Below are positions 22,106 through 31,614 of a stretch of DNA of 35,365 nucleotides, piece after piece (within the stretch, counting starts at the first letter, position 1; the number at the start of each line of letters is the position of its first letter). A program made the position numbers and the translations under genes. Below the pieces are notes generated by a model, which saw only the letters and a list, made by a program, of their open reading frames with translations, was not told where the DNA came from and did no database searches. Source of the DNA: a virus; IMG/VR virus record IMGVR_UViG_3300029268_000065, positions 1 through 35,365 of that record; one strand, written 5' to 3'.

Positions 22106-23413
22106 ATGGCAACACAACAACTCAACGTAGATACATCAGTCGTTGACTACCTAAAGTCCACAGGAAAGGACAGCAGTTACAGCTCAAGAGCGTCCCTAGC
22201 CAAGCAGTACGGTATTGCGGATTATGCAGGGTCGGGGGAGCAAAACGTTGCCCTCCTCACTGCGCTCAAAAAGGGTTCGGCACCTAAGACGCCGACGGCA
22301 GTAACCGACCTCGGCTCTGCTTCGTCATACATCAATGCAAACCAAGAGGACGACAAGGCGCGTGCTTCAAAATCAAGCGACGTTCCTGTTCGTTCGTCCT
22401 CACAGTCATACGCAGACATTTTTGCGAACCTGCAAAAGACTATCACCACGGGGCTTGGCACAAAGGCAACTGCACCAAACTTTGAAAGCACTTACCAAAG
22501 CGAACTTTCAAAAGCAGGTATTTCAGACCTTGAAACCAACCTTAATGACCTGACCAACCAAGAAAACGAATTGCGTGCGCAGTTCCGAGTGAACAAGAGC
22601 GCAGAGGAGGGAAAGCCCGTAGCAATGAACGTGATTGAGGGTCGTGTCGGTGAGCAAGAAAAGGCGTCAAACGAGCGCCTTGACGTTGTGCTTCGCCAAA
22701 AGGATTACATCACAAATCAACTCAAGAGTAAGTACGACGTGGTTAACAACATAATGAACCTCAAGCAGTTGGATTACAAAACTGCCTCTGACGAGTACAA
22801 CAACTCATTCTCTCAAAACCTGCAATTGTTCAACACCGTTAAGGGTATTTCTGACAGCGAAAAGTCAGACCTTGAACGTGAGCAAGATAACGCCCGAGCA
22901 AATGCGCAGATCATTTATAACTCTATCCAATCAGGAGGGCTTAAGGTTGAGGATATTTCACCTGATCAAAAGCTCTCAATCACTAAGTTGGAAATGCAGT
23001 CAGGTTTGCCAGTTGGCTTTTACGAGACATTGCAAAACAAGAACCCGAAAGCGGATATTGTTACCTCAACGTCTCGTGAGAGCAACGGTGCAAAATATGT
23101 TGACGTGATTATGAGAAACGAGGACGGTTCACTTTCAACAAAGAGTATGTATGTTGGTGCTGTTGACGCAGGGGGTGGTGGAAAAGCAACCGAGGCAGAA
23201 ACAGTGCGTGCAAATGCAACTAAAGTGGCAACACAACTTAAGGGTGTTGCAGGTGGAGACGGTTACGTTTCACCTGAAAATTACAAAAAGGCTCGTTCAG
23301 CTTGGGTAACAGCAGGCTACACAGCAAAAGACTTTGACGAGAGATTTGGTACGACTTTCGTTAACCCTGACAGTTACGATTTGGCAGGGGTAAGTTTAAG
23401 TGCTTTAGATTAA
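22106..23413 (+). CDS. Predicted internal virion protein
   Basis: A 435-residue protein. The N-terminal module (SVVDYLKSTGKDSSYSSRAS, then LAKQYGIADYAGSGEQNVAL) is a short helical motif seen near the starts of large phage structural or ejection proteins. A long helical section (about 120-280, for example DLETNLNDLTNQENELRAQF and NERLDVVLRQKDYITNQLKS) predicts coiled coils. The C terminus has another small helical domain (PENYKKARSAWVTAGYTAKD). It heads the trio of large genes 22106-29175, likely ejected with DNA. The functional call rests on location and architecture. Confidence 0.6.
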   Translation: MATQQLNVDTSVVDYLKSTGKDSSYSSRASLAKQYGIADYAGSGEQNVALLTALKKGSAPKTPTAVTDLGSASSYINANQEDDKARASKSSDVPVRSSSQSYADIFANLQKTITTGLGTKATAPNFESTYQSELSKAGISDLETNLNDLTNQENELRAQFRVNKSAEEGKPVAMNVIEGRVGEQEKASNERLDVVLRQKDYITNQLKSKYDVVNNIMNLKQLDYKTASDEYNNSFSQNLQLFNTVKGISDSEKSDLEREQDNARANAQIIYNSIQSGGLKVEDISPDQKLSITKLEMQSGLPVGFYETLQNKNPKADIVTSTSRESNGAKYVDVIMRNEDGSLSTKSMYVGAVDAGGGGKATEAETVRANATKVATQLKGVAGGDGYVSPENYKKARSAWVTAGYTAKDFDERFGTTFVNPDSYDLAGVSLSALD

Positions 23414-23419
23414 ACCATT

Positions 23420-26400
23420 ATGGCAAGCCCCCTAGATAACATTTTCGGGGATACCCAAGAGGAGGAAAAGGACAAATTAAAAAATCCCATTTCTAACAGC
23501 AGTCAGTCAAGAACCGTTAGTGCTGATCCGCTTGAGAGTATCTTTACCGCAGAGGACAGAAAACCTACACCAAAACAGGTGCAGGTTGAGAGTTCAGCAA
23601 AACAAGAGGAGCCAAAGAGCTTTTTTGATAAGGCTGTTTCTGTTGCAGGGAAAGTGGCAACGTCTGTTGGTAACTGGTTTTCAGAACAGAGCAGAAAAAA
23701 TGCAGAGGCGTCTTTGCCAATGCAGGAACTTATGCAGGGAAAAACGACAATTGTTAAAGACCCTGTTACTGGAAAAAACAAGATTACAAGCCCTCGTTTA
23801 GAGGCGTACAATGTTGCAAAAACACCAGAGGAAAAAGCTAAAATCCTTGAGGAGGCAAACCAAGACGTACCACTGATCAAGTTTCTTAACTCGGAGGCAG
23901 GACAAAAGGTTACAGGGGCAATTTATAATACGACATCAAACCTACCACTTAAGGCAATCGCTCGTGTTAAGTCTATTGGAGACGATACTTATGACGAGGC
24001 GTATTCCGCACTTGTTGCAAAGAGCAAAGACCCCGAGAACTCAAGATTTGAAAACATAATGTACGGTTTGCAGGACAGTGGTGTTCAGTCAGCAATCGGA
24101 GCGTTGCTTGCTGTTGGTACCTCATACCTCACTCGTAACCCAAAAGCAGGTCAGGCAGTCTCACTTGCCTACTTTGCACCTATTTCAGCAGAGAGCCAAC
24201 GTCAGGACAAAGGACGTGTTGAGAGCTTGGGGAATATCGCAATTGATACTGTCGGGGATACTCTTATTTCAGGGTTTGCCGAGAGCGCACTTAAGTCAGT
24301 GATCAAAGAGGGTGGAGAGACAGCACTTAAGGAGTTTGCAAAGCAAATGGGTAAAGGTTTTCTTGTTGAGGGTACAACCGAACCGTCGCAGACAGTTATT
24401 AAATATGCCAACGATTACAGAAATGCACGAACTGACGCAGACCGTGAGGAGGTTGTTGCCAAGTTCTCGGAGTACGTTAAGTCAGGCGCTATGGTGGACG
24501 AGTTCTTGATCGGTGGACTATCAGGAGCAGGTATCACAGCCGTTGCAACGGGCGCAGGTAAAGCAATTGGCACCAATGTACCAGTTGACCCCTCTTTGCA
24601 GTCTGACGGTGGTTCAGGGGGCGAAAAAGGCACTGTAAAGGGTGAGTTCAACGTTGATTTCTCGGAGGTTCGGGACGAGGCTGTTTCACTTGAAACGGAG
24701 TTGAGGGCGGATCCAAATAATGACACCGCTTTGCGACGCTTGGCGATTGTTAACGAGCAACTTTCTGACTATCAGCAGGCTGTAAAACAGCGTCCTATTT
24801 ATGTTGCCGACGAGACGCAGGATAACCCACTCGCAACCATTGAGACCGTACAATACCCTGACGGCAGATTTACATATTCATTTTCCGCAGACACAGAGAG
24901 CAACAGTATTCAGGCGTCTTTTGTAAATACCGAGACTTATAAGACACAAAAACAAGCGATTGAGGCAGGTAAAAAGGAAATCCTTGCTTGGGTTAAGGTT
25001 CGTTTGGAAACAGCGACGGGTGAGGAGTTGGCGAAACTGAAAGAGATACAGCAGGAACTCAAGACGCCCACCAAGCCAACAGGTGTAAAAGTTTCTCTCA
25101 ATCGGGACGCTAAGGTTTCACAAGAAACGGGAACTATTTTATACAGAGGAGGTCAGGACAAAGGTGCCTCATTTTCTACAAACAAACAAATTGCAGAGGA
25201 TTTTGCAAAAAACCGAGGTGGTGAGGTTTCGGAGACTTCATTGAAAAGAGACGCAAAAATAATTGATTACAGCGAGGTGCCAAATGTTCAGTACAAGGAC
25301 ATTACTGACGACAGTGTTGAAACTTATGCTATCGCAGGGGGTGAAAAAAGGTTGCAATTTATGGAGGGAAAACTTGAAAAGGACTATGCAAAAGCCTCAA
25401 AGTGGGCAAAAGAAAACGGTTATGACGCAATACGATTTCCGACAGAGGGAGAGATTAGAGTTTTGAACGATAAGGCAATTCAAGAGACAGAAAAAGACAA
25501 AAAAACGTCAAAAACTACCGAAAAAGACACCACAAGTAAAAGAGATCAGACGCTTACAGAGGAGGCTAAGAAATATAAAACGTTCGCTCATTTCCTGAAA
25601 GCTCAAGGCAAGCCTTATTATCACGGCACAAAGTCAGCAGAGATTATTGAGAAAGAGGGCTTTAAGAAAATGCCGATCCAAACAGGCGTCAGTGCCTTTG
25701 GTGAGGGTTCTTACCTCACAACTAGCAGAGCAGACGCAAAGGAATACGGTGGGGTTGTTACTGCATACTTGCCGTCAGATATAAAACTCAAAAAAGTCTC
25801 GGACAAGGACGCTTACTCGGTTGATACAAAAAAACTCGTAAAAGAGGGCTTTGACGGAACGGAATTGAGTGCAGGAAATGGTAAAAATATAACAGTATTT
25901 GACCCGTCCGTAATCAAAACCAAAACTCAACTAAAAGCGATTTGGGACAATGCGAAAAGTGCTGACACTCAAAAGCCTGCGGACAAAGAACAGGTGAGCA
26001 AGAATGTTGAAAAGACACGCACAGGCGTTTATCGTGTTACTCAATACAGTGCCAAGGGTGAGGCTCAAGGAAAGGTTGAGGCTCGTTATACCCGTTCAAA
26101 GAAAAACGGAAAGTTATTTTTTGAGGTAACAAAAGACGGTGAGCGTATTGAGAGATTGCCACTTGAAAAGGCAAAGAAAAAGTACGATACCACTGATCGT
26201 CCAACTATGGTTGAGCGTGCTGTTAATGGCGTGAAAGGTGCAGACGGCAAGTGGACTTTGAAACAGAGCAATGCACCAGTTATCAGAAATACCACTCAAA
26301 ATCAGGTTGAAAAGAAACCCGTTAAGGTTAAGGGAGAGGTTAAGAAATCAAAAGCCTTTCAGAGAGTTCAGGAACGCTTGGGAGAGTACGCTGACATTGA

Positions 26401-26887
26401 CGTTAATTACAACCGCTTGAACCTTGCTGACGACACGGCACGGGCGCTTGAGTTCGTGGCTAAGTTTCCAAAGGAGGCAAAGCGTATTGCTCTTGGTATG
26501 CAGGGCGCACCCGAGGGAGTAACTGAAACAGCGATCAGTATTGCTCTTGCTGAACAGGCGTCAGAGGCAAAGGATTTTGCATTGCAGGCACAGCTTGAGC
26601 GCTCACGTTCGTTGCGTCAGACCCGTCGTGGACAGGAGATCGTCTCGGAGCGTGGACGTTTCAATGAGAACAGCCCTCATTTCTTTATGCAACAAGTTCT
26701 TGCCTCAAGGATTGAGAAAGCAAGCAAAGAAAAGTTTAAGTTCCTTTCAAAGAAAAAGGGCGAGAGGTCAGTAAAAACAGTTGAGGGCAAAATGCGTGAG
26801 GGTACCGAGAATATCAAGCGAACGGTAAAGAAAAAGTTGACTGCAACTGACTTGGCGCAGAGTGTTATTGACCAATTGACGTGTTAA
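23420..26887 (+). CDS. Polyvalent internal virion protein with two ART-like domains
   Basis: A 1155-residue protein. Residues 1-150 are disordered or polar; 150-400 are helical with small hydrophobic helices (for example IGALLAVGTSYLTRN and FLIGGLSGAGITAVATGAGK) that may insert in membranes during ejection. Two domains resemble ADP-ribosyltransferases of phage polyvalent proteins. The first (about 570-690) has LYRGGQDKGASFSTNKQIAE with Arg576, and GYDAIRFPTEGEIRVL. The second (about 730-855) has YYHGTKSAEI with His735, FGEGSYLTTSRADAKEYG, then GFDGTEL and ITVFDPSVIK. Polyvalent proteins are packaged and injected to modify host targets. The C-terminal 300 residues are basic and helical. Catalytic activity is inferred, not shown. 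Confidence 0.7.
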   Translation: MASPLDNIFGDTQEEEKDKLKNPISNSSQSRTVSADPLESIFTAEDRKPTPKQVQVESSAKQEEPKSFFDKAVSVAGKVATSVGNWFSEQSRKNAEASLPMQELMQGKTTIVKDPVTGKNKITSPRLEAYNVAKTPEEKAKILEEANQDVPLIKFLNSEAGQKVTGAIYNTTSNLPLKAIARVKSIGDDTYDEAYSALVAKSKDPENSRFENIMYGLQDSGVQSAIGALLAVGTSYLTRNPKAGQAVSLAYFAPISAESQRQDKGRVESLGNIAIDTVGDTLISGFAESALKSVIKEGGETALKEFAKQMGKGFLVEGTTEPSQTVIKYANDYRNARTDADREEVVAKFSEYVKSGAMVDEFLIGGLSGAGITAVATGAGKAIGTNVPVDPSLQSDGGSGGEKGTVKGEFNVDFSEVRDEAVSLETELRADPNNDTALRRLAIVNEQLSDYQQAVKQRPIYVADETQDNPLATIETVQYPDGRFTYSFSADTESNSIQASFVNTETYKTQKQAIEAGKKEILAWVKVRLETATGEELAKLKEIQQELKTPTKPTGVKVSLNRDAKVSQETGTILYRGGQDKGASFSTNKQIAEDFAKNRGGEVSETSLKRDAKIIDYSEVPNVQYKDITDDSVETYAIAGGEKRLQFMEGKLEKDYAKASKWAKENGYDAIRFPTEGEIRVLNDKAIQETEKDKKTSKTTEKDTTSKRDQTLTEEAKKYKTFAHFLKAQGKPYYHGTKSAEIIEKEGFKKMPIQTGVSAFGEGSYLTTSRADAKEYGGVVTAYLPSDIKLKKVSDKDAYSVDTKKLVKEGFDGTELSAGNGKNITVFDPSVIKTKTQLKAIWDNAKSADTQKPADKEQVSKNVEKTRTGVYRVTQYSAKGEAQGKVEARYTRSKKNGKLFFEVTKDGERIERLPLEKAKKKYDTTDRPTMVERAVNGVKGADGKWTLKQSNAPVIRNTTQNQVEKKPVKVKGEVKKSKAFQRVQERLGEYADIDVNYNRLNLADDTARALEFVAKFPKEAKRIALGMQGAPEGVTETAISIALAEQASEAKDFALQAQLERSRSLRQTRRGQEIVSERGRFNENSPHFFMQQVLASRIEKASKEKFKFLSKKKGERSVKTVEGKMREGTENIKRTVKKKLTATDLAQSVIDQLTC

Positions 26888-26904
26888 AATAACGATTAAT
26901 TATT

Positions 26905-29175
26905 ATGCTTTGTATACCAAAAGACATCAGTAAAAAGTTACTCAAATCCGCAAAAAGCGGAGAGTTCAACGTGCAACAACTTACTGAAATGACCTCTAAG
27001 CAGAGGAATGAGTTGTTTGCAAAGTATATGGATAAGGGTACTGCACAGAGCGTGAACGGTTTGTTTGAAAAGGCACTTGTCTCACAACAAAAGACTGCTC
27101 TTAAGAGTTGGGCTGAAAGTGTGTTTGGTACCAAGGCAAAGGAGACGCCAAAATATAAAAATGTAATGCGTAAGATCAATCAACTGGACGAACTCGGTGT
27201 ACTTGATCCAACCGAGGCTGATAGTTTCTTTGCTGATATGGTTGCTGAACAGTTGGGAGTTACGATCACAGCAGAGGAGGCAAAAAATATCTCGGAGCGT
27301 TCTGCGAAGTTGGAGGAGCTTGCGAACGCAAAGCCTGACAACGAGTTTGGATTGCCAAACATTGAGTACTTTAAGGCTCGTCGTGAAATGTTTGATTACT
27401 TGAACGGGCTTGCACCGTCCTCACGAATGAGGATTTTAACCTCAACAATTTTCAGGGGTAATATGCTCTTTTCTATAAAATCACCTGTAACCAACATTGT
27501 TGGTAACACGGTTCAGGGTATTCAACAGGCGTTTGAGCGTCGCCTATCCTCAAAGCAACTCAAGGGAACCAACGGAGAGTTTGCAAAAAAGTATTTCAAG
27601 TTTGCCAATAAGGTTTTCAAAGAGAGTGGGTACGACATTACCCGTATGTTGCATATTGACGACACACAGAGAACTCTTGGTGAGGAAACACCGCAGTCTC
27701 AAGGTGAGGGTAATTTCAGAAAGGTTGGACGTTTTTACGAGGATTTTGTTTTCAAAAAGTTAATGGCGTCGCCTGACGTTGCCTTTTCTGCAATGCACTT
27801 TGCTGACAGTGCCAACCTTGCGTCAACAAAGATTGCTGTTGAGGAGGGTATCAAAGACAAGGAGCTTGCACGCAAACGTGCGCTTGAAATCTTTAAGGAC
27901 GCCTCAAGCCTTGATCCTCAAACAGAGGAGGGGCAATACGTTCGTGCGCAAGCTATTGCGGACGCCTCATACGCTACTTATCAGAACGACAGTTATTACT
28001 CAAGCCTTGCTCTTGCGATCCGCAAGATCGTGAACACAGCGACAGGAGACGTGCGCCTTGGTGATCAGTTAATGCCGTTCGTTAAGACCCCTGCAAACGT
28101 TATTGGTGCAGGTATAGACGCCTCGGGAGTGTCAGCGATCAGAGGAATGTATAACCTCAAAGGTGCCTTGGAGAGTGCAAAATTGGGCAACAGAGAGCCA
28201 CTGAAAGAGGTTGTGAGGGATTTTGTACGTTCAGGGCTTGGACTGTCTCTCGCTTTTATTGTGAGCGCAATGTTTGATCCTGACGATTTTATTGGTGAGT
28301 ACCCTATCTCTCAAAAAGAACAGGAACTTTTGAGATTGCAAAAGGCAGTACCAAACTCAATCAGGATCGGGGACAAGTGGATTTCTCTTGATTACTTTGG
28401 AGCGATTGCCTCACCTCTCGTTGGTATTATGTACGCACGAAAGTACGGAAACGGGCTTGTAAATACTGCATATAAATACGCTCAAGGAGTTGGAACGCAG
28501 GCGCTTAAGTTCCCTGCTTACCGAGCAGTCAAAGACCTGCTTGTTGATTTTGAAAACAGCCTCAATAAGGCAACCGATACAACCAAGACTGTTGAGGAGC
28601 AGACAAAGGATACGCTCACAAGCGCAGGACTGACGGCTGTTGATTTCTTGTCCTCTCGTGTCGTCCCTGCAATCGTTTACGACGCAGGTAAGGCAACCGA
28701 TCCGTATGAGAGAAAGTATGACTATAAAGACCCTGCTGAAAAGTTGCAGTCAAAGGTTCCGTTTGTTCGTAACCAACTACCGATCAAGACCGACACGCTC
28801 GGTAATCAAATTGAGAACGAGAGTGCGATTTCAACATTCCTCTTTGGCGCTCGTGTAAAGACAGCCCGAGAGAGCGAAGTTGTTGACGAGTTGGTGCGCT
28901 TGCAGAGTACAGGAAACTTGCCGTCAATTACTGATCCTGAAAAGACATCAAGCCGAGTTAAGAAGTTCAAGGAGCAAATGGAGGAAAAGGGTACACCTGA
29001 AAAGTATGACAAGGTTGTTCAGAAATACAAAGACGATTTCAATAAGCGTATGAACACTCTTGTTACCTCATTCACTTACAAGAGAGCAGACGACGAAAAG
29101 AAAGCAAAGCTGATCAACGATATTAAGAATGATTTGCTTGATCGCAACCTCAAAATCGGTGGTTACAGAAAATAA
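26905..29175 (+). CDS. Large internal virion / DNA-ejection protein
   Basis: A 756-residue, mostly helical protein. The N-terminal 150 residues are soluble helices. Residues 170-210 (ILTSTIFRGNMLFSIKSPVT then NIVGNTVQGIQQAFE) and 390-450 (LMPFVKTPANVIGAGIDASG, GLGLSLAFIVSAMFDPDDF) recall membrane-active regions in phage ejection and polyvalent proteins; 'PF.KTPANV' is a recurrent motif there. SLDYFGAIASPLVGIMYARK is another hydrophobic patch. The C terminus is a coiled coil. It probably forms part of the channel through which DNA and ejected proteins cross the envelope. It follows the ART protein by 17 bases. Confidence 0.65.
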   Translation: MLCIPKDISKKLLKSAKSGEFNVQQLTEMTSKQRNELFAKYMDKGTAQSVNGLFEKALVSQQKTALKSWAESVFGTKAKETPKYKNVMRKINQLDELGVLDPTEADSFFADMVAEQLGVTITAEEAKNISERSAKLEELANAKPDNEFGLPNIEYFKARREMFDYLNGLAPSSRMRILTSTIFRGNMLFSIKSPVTNIVGNTVQGIQQAFERRLSSKQLKGTNGEFAKKYFKFANKVFKESGYDITRMLHIDDTQRTLGEETPQSQGEGNFRKVGRFYEDFVFKKLMASPDVAFSAMHFADSANLASTKIAVEEGIKDKELARKRALEIFKDASSLDPQTEEGQYVRAQAIADASYATYQNDSYYSSLALAIRKIVNTATGDVRLGDQLMPFVKTPANVIGAGIDASGVSAIRGMYNLKGALESAKLGNREPLKEVVRDFVRSGLGLSLAFIVSAMFDPDDFIGEYPISQKEQELLRLQKAVPNSIRIGDKWISLDYFGAIASPLVGIMYARKYGNGLVNTAYKYAQGVGTQALKFPAYRAVKDLLVDFENSLNKATDTTKTVEEQTKDTLTSAGLTAVDFLSSRVVPAIVYDAGKATDPYERKYDYKDPAEKLQSKVPFVRNQLPIKTDTLGNQIENESAISTFLFGARVKTARESEVVDELVRLQSTGNLPSITDPEKTSSRVKKFKEQMEEKGTPEKYDKVVQKYKDDFNKRMNTLVTSFTYKRADDEKKAKLINDIKNDLLDRNLKIGGYRK

Positions 29176-29188
29176 AAGTCAAGCAATC

Positions 29189-29197
29189 TTGTCCACA
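29189..29197 (+). promoter_or_regulatory. DnaA-box-like nonamer (TTGTCCACA)
   Basis: One base from TTATCCACA, located 39 bases upstream of the -10 of the lysis promoter, in the same relative place as the exact boxes at 3602 and 8972. Overlapping small inverted repeats (ATCTTG/CAAGAT and ATGCAA/TTGCAT) lie around it. Confidence 0.4.
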
Positions 29198-29213
29198 AAT
29201 GCAAGATAACCAC

Positions 29214-29241
29214 TTTGCATAACCTGTACACTTGGTATCAT
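29214..29241 (+). promoter_or_regulatory. Promoter of the lysis cassette
   Basis: TTTGCA (29214-29219), 16-base spacer, then TGG plus TATCAT (29236-29241) as an extended -10. Nine bases separate it from ATG 29251, so the transcript is nearly leaderless. Confidence 0.55.
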
Positions 29242-29250
29242 TAAGGGGCA

Positions 29251-29781
29251 ATGAAAAATAAAGACGGGTATTTATCCCTTTTGGGATTGATACTCACAAT
29301 TGCAATAATCATATTCTTTCTTGTTAAGCCAACAGTTGTCAGTTACGAGGCTTTGCATATTGAAACAGCGTTTGCCAGTACAACTGCTAGTATAAGCACA
29401 AGTACGCCTGAAAAGGTAAACAAATCTCACGACGCTGACGCACCCTTGCCAAAGGTGCTTTTGGATATTGCTTGGTGTGAGAGCCGCGACGACCAAAGCA
29501 AGGTCGGGTATAACTATCGGTACCGCACTATCACTCTTGAGGACGGTTCCACTACCACTGAAAAGTACCTGTGGAGCAAGGATATTGGGCGTTTTCAGAT
29601 TAACGACTACTACCACGCAGAGGCGGCACGGGCGCTCGGTTTTGACATATACACAGAGGAGGGTAATGCACTATACGCCTTAGTGTTGTACAATAGTAAT
29701 GGTACAAGGGACTGGAACCCTAGCAAGTCGTGTTGGAGTGATATTGAGGCTTGGAGGGCAAGGCACCAATCGTATTATTAA
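29251..29781 (+). CDS. Membrane-anchored lytic transglycosylase-like protein
   Basis: A 176-residue protein. Residues 8-25 (LSLLGLILTIAIIIFFLV) form a signal-anchor helix. A Thr/Ser-rich linker follows (40-55). The catalytic domain shows the lysozyme-like layout: LLDIAWCESRDD with probable catalytic Glu77, then DIGRFQINDYYHAEAARALG, and NALYALVLYNSNGTRDWNPS followed by KSCW. It would cleave the glycan strand of peptidoglycan from the periplasmic side while tethered to the membrane. It may be a virion or lysis enzyme; being the first gene of the cassette favours lysis. It is short compared with bacterial transglycosylases. Confidence 0.75.
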   Translation: MKNKDGYLSLLGLILTIAIIIFFLVKPTVVSYEALHIETAFASTTASISTSTPEKVNKSHDADAPLPKVLLDIAWCESRDDQSKVGYNYRYRTITLEDGSTTTEKYLWSKDIGRFQINDYYHAEAARALGFDIYTEEGNALYALVLYNSNGTRDWNPSKSCWSDIEAWRARHQSYY

Positions 29782-29801
29782 AAGTTTTAACACAAAACAT
29801 T

Positions 29802-30065
29802 ATGGAAATTGAACTTATTTTTGGAGGAGTGATCGTATCTTTAATCGTACAGTTTGCTAAGACCAAACTTAATCTCAACGTCGCAGGCGTAATGGTTGTT
29901 GTGGCAATCCTTTCACTCGTTGGAGGTTTCGCTTACAAGGCAATGCTTGCATACGGACTTTGGGAGGCGTTTATCGGAGTACTTACAGCGTCAGGAGCGT
30001 TTTACGCATTTATCCTTAAGAACGTTAAAGACCTTTCAGAAAGTTCAGACAGAGAAACTAACTAA
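29802..30065 (+). CDS. Holin (predicted)
   Basis: An 88-residue protein with three predicted membrane helices (about residues 3-20, 27-44 and 52-70; for example LIFGGVIVSLIVQF, VAGVMVVVAILSLVGGF, AFIGVLTASGAFYAFIL) and a charged C-terminal tail (KNVKDLSESSDRETN). Size, topology and place among peptidoglycan hydrolases fit a holin that opens the inner membrane at lysis. I chose ATG 29802 (acattATGG); an upstream frame begins inside the previous gene. Confidence 0.75.
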   Translation: MEIELIFGGVIVSLIVQFAKTKLNLNVAGVMVVVAILSLVGGFAYKAMLAYGLWEAFIGVLTASGAFYAFILKNVKDLSESSDRETN

Positions 30066-30071
30066 GCCCCT

Positions 30072-31160
30072 ATGCCTGAAATCACTGAAAAAAACACAGG
30101 CTTACTCATTGTCCCACTATCCCCTAAAGCCTATCTTGCAGGTATAGAAACTGGTATTGCCTTTGAGGAACGATTGCCCAAAGGAGACTGGTTTAATTTC
30201 TCGTCAACTGACGAACGACAAAGCACGTCCAAGTACGACACAATGAGTTGTACAACTTTTTCTGCACTCAATTCAATTGAAATGCAGATCAATTGGCTTA
30301 TAAGAAACAATAAGCTAAGTGCAGAGATCATTGATCGTCTTGAGGACTTGGGCTTTTTTGATAGCAACGGAAAGTTTAACTGCTCTGACTGGTTCACGGC
30401 TGTAATGTCAGGTACCACAAAGGGCGGTAACGATTTCGGTTCTGTTTGGGATAGTATCCGCAAGCACGGACTGTTACCTCAACCAGACGGATACAATCCT
30501 GACGATTTTAATTCAACAGAGGAATGGCTTGACCCAACAAGAGTAACCACAAAGCAAAAAGAAACTGCGCTTAAGTTCCTTGAGCTTTTTGAGGTTATGT
30601 ATGAGTTTATTTTATGGGGACAGTCAGACCCGAATGTTATTGCTGAACACCTAAAGCACGCACCAATTCACATTGCAACGCCAGTGTGCGGAGGTTGGGG
30701 CAACGAAAGCGTTGTACATAAATGTGGCATTGAACAGGTGCAACACGCAACTTGCTCTGACGGTACCGAAAAGGACGTTGCCACTTACACATACGATCAT
30801 TACACCCCATTTCATAAAAAACTCGCTTGGGATTACCCGATACCTTGGGCAGTTAAAGGCGTGCTGTCAGTAAAGACACCAAAACCAAAGACACCGTTGC
30901 CTCAATACACGTTCACTAAGAGCTTGCGCAAGGGAGATCGTGGCACTGACGTTGCAATGCTACAAAAGGCACTCAAGGCTCTCGGGTTCTTTAAGTTGGA
31001 TTACACAACTGACTATTTCGGATATTACACCGAGCAAGCTGTTAAGAACTTCCAAGCGGAATATGCTGACGAGGTTTTGAAACCTTGGGGGATCACATTA
31101 CCAACAGGATTTTTTGGTTCAACCTCAATCAAGAAACTTAACGAACTGCTTAAATCCTAG
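30072..31160 (+). CDS. Endolysin-like cysteine peptidase with peptidoglycan-binding domain
   Basis: A 362-residue protein. The N-terminal 270 residues look like a papain-type fold: YDTMSCTTFSALN with Cys60 as likely nucleophile, and His candidates at 200 (IHIATPVCGGWG) and 243 (YTYDHYTPFH). The C terminus is a peptidoglycan-binding type 1 domain (LRKGDRGTDVAMLQKALKAL followed by GFF, then YFGYYTEQAVKNFQAEY). It would cut peptide stems of the wall after binding it. No signal peptide is visible, so release by the holin is expected. The catalytic assignment is tentative. The 3' end overlaps the opposing LAGLIDADG gene by 11 bases. Confidence 0.65.
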   Translation: MPEITEKNTGLLIVPLSPKAYLAGIETGIAFEERLPKGDWFNFSSTDERQSTSKYDTMSCTTFSALNSIEMQINWLIRNNKLSAEIIDRLEDLGFFDSNGKFNCSDWFTAVMSGTTKGGNDFGSVWDSIRKHGLLPQPDGYNPDDFNSTEEWLDPTRVTTKQKETALKFLELFEVMYEFILWGQSDPNVIAEHLKHAPIHIATPVCGGWGNESVVHKCGIEQVQHATCSDGTEKDVATYTYDHYTPFHKKLAWDYPIPWAVKGVLSVKTPKPKTPLPQYTFTKSLRKGDRGTDVAMLQKALKALGFFKLDYTTDYFGYYTEQAVKNFQAEYADEVLKPWGITLPTGFFGSTSIKKLNELLKS

Positions 31161-31614
31161 AGGCTTGAAAGCCGTTTATTTTTCTTATTCTTTGCACGCA
31201 ATCCTCTCTAAAACCAAGACTGTCTTGAGAGATAACTTTTGACCTGCAAGGGTTCTCGTTTCTATATTCAGAAGTGTGATTGATATATTCAATAAATATT
31301 TTTGCTTGTTCTTTTTTTGTCCTTAAAAAGGGTAATATCATAATCAAAAAGTCTCTTGCGTTTTTACCGTGTAGATACCAAATGTGAGTTATTTTTCTGT
31401 TAGTTGCTCTTGCTTTCTTTCGTTTTGAGAGTGAACCACCAAACTGGTTATGTAAATCCTCAAGTAATTGAGTGTCTGTCATTTCAATACTAACTCTTGA
31501 TGTATAAACAATACTTTTTTGACCGTATTGTGTATATGGTTTGTGGCGAGTGATTGTTACCCAACCCTCACCGTCAAATAGACCTGCAACATATTCTAGC
31601 GGTATAATATTCAT
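31150..31614 (-). CDS. LAGLIDADG homing endonuclease
   Basis: A 154-residue protein on the minus strand. YVAGLFDGEGWVTI near residues 8-21 is the LAGLIDADG motif helix and following strand. Later segments (IEMTDTQLLEDLHNQFGGSL, then WYLHGKNARDFLIMILPFL) fit the rest of a single-motif enzyme, which acts as a dimer. It is free-standing, not inside an intron or intein. It lies between the peptidase and amidase genes. Its start codon is the left half of the palindrome CATATG, the right half being the amidase start. Its promoter must therefore lie inside the amidase gene or it is transcribed from afar. It lacks GATG, like its neighbours. Confidence 0.85.
   Translation of the reverse strand: MNIIPLEYVAGLFDGEGWVTITRHKPYTQYGQKSIVYTSRVSIEMTDTQLLEDLHNQFGGSLSKRKKARATNRKITHIWYLHGKNARDFLIMILPFLRTKKEQAKIFIEYINHTSEYRNENPCRSKVISQDSLGFREDCVQRIRKINGFQASRI
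31603..31608 (+). promoter_or_regulatory. -10 element for the amidase gene
   Basis: Perfect TATAAT six bases before ATG 31615, inside the opposing endonuclease gene. It predicts a leaderless amidase transcript. No clear -35. Confidence 0.45.
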
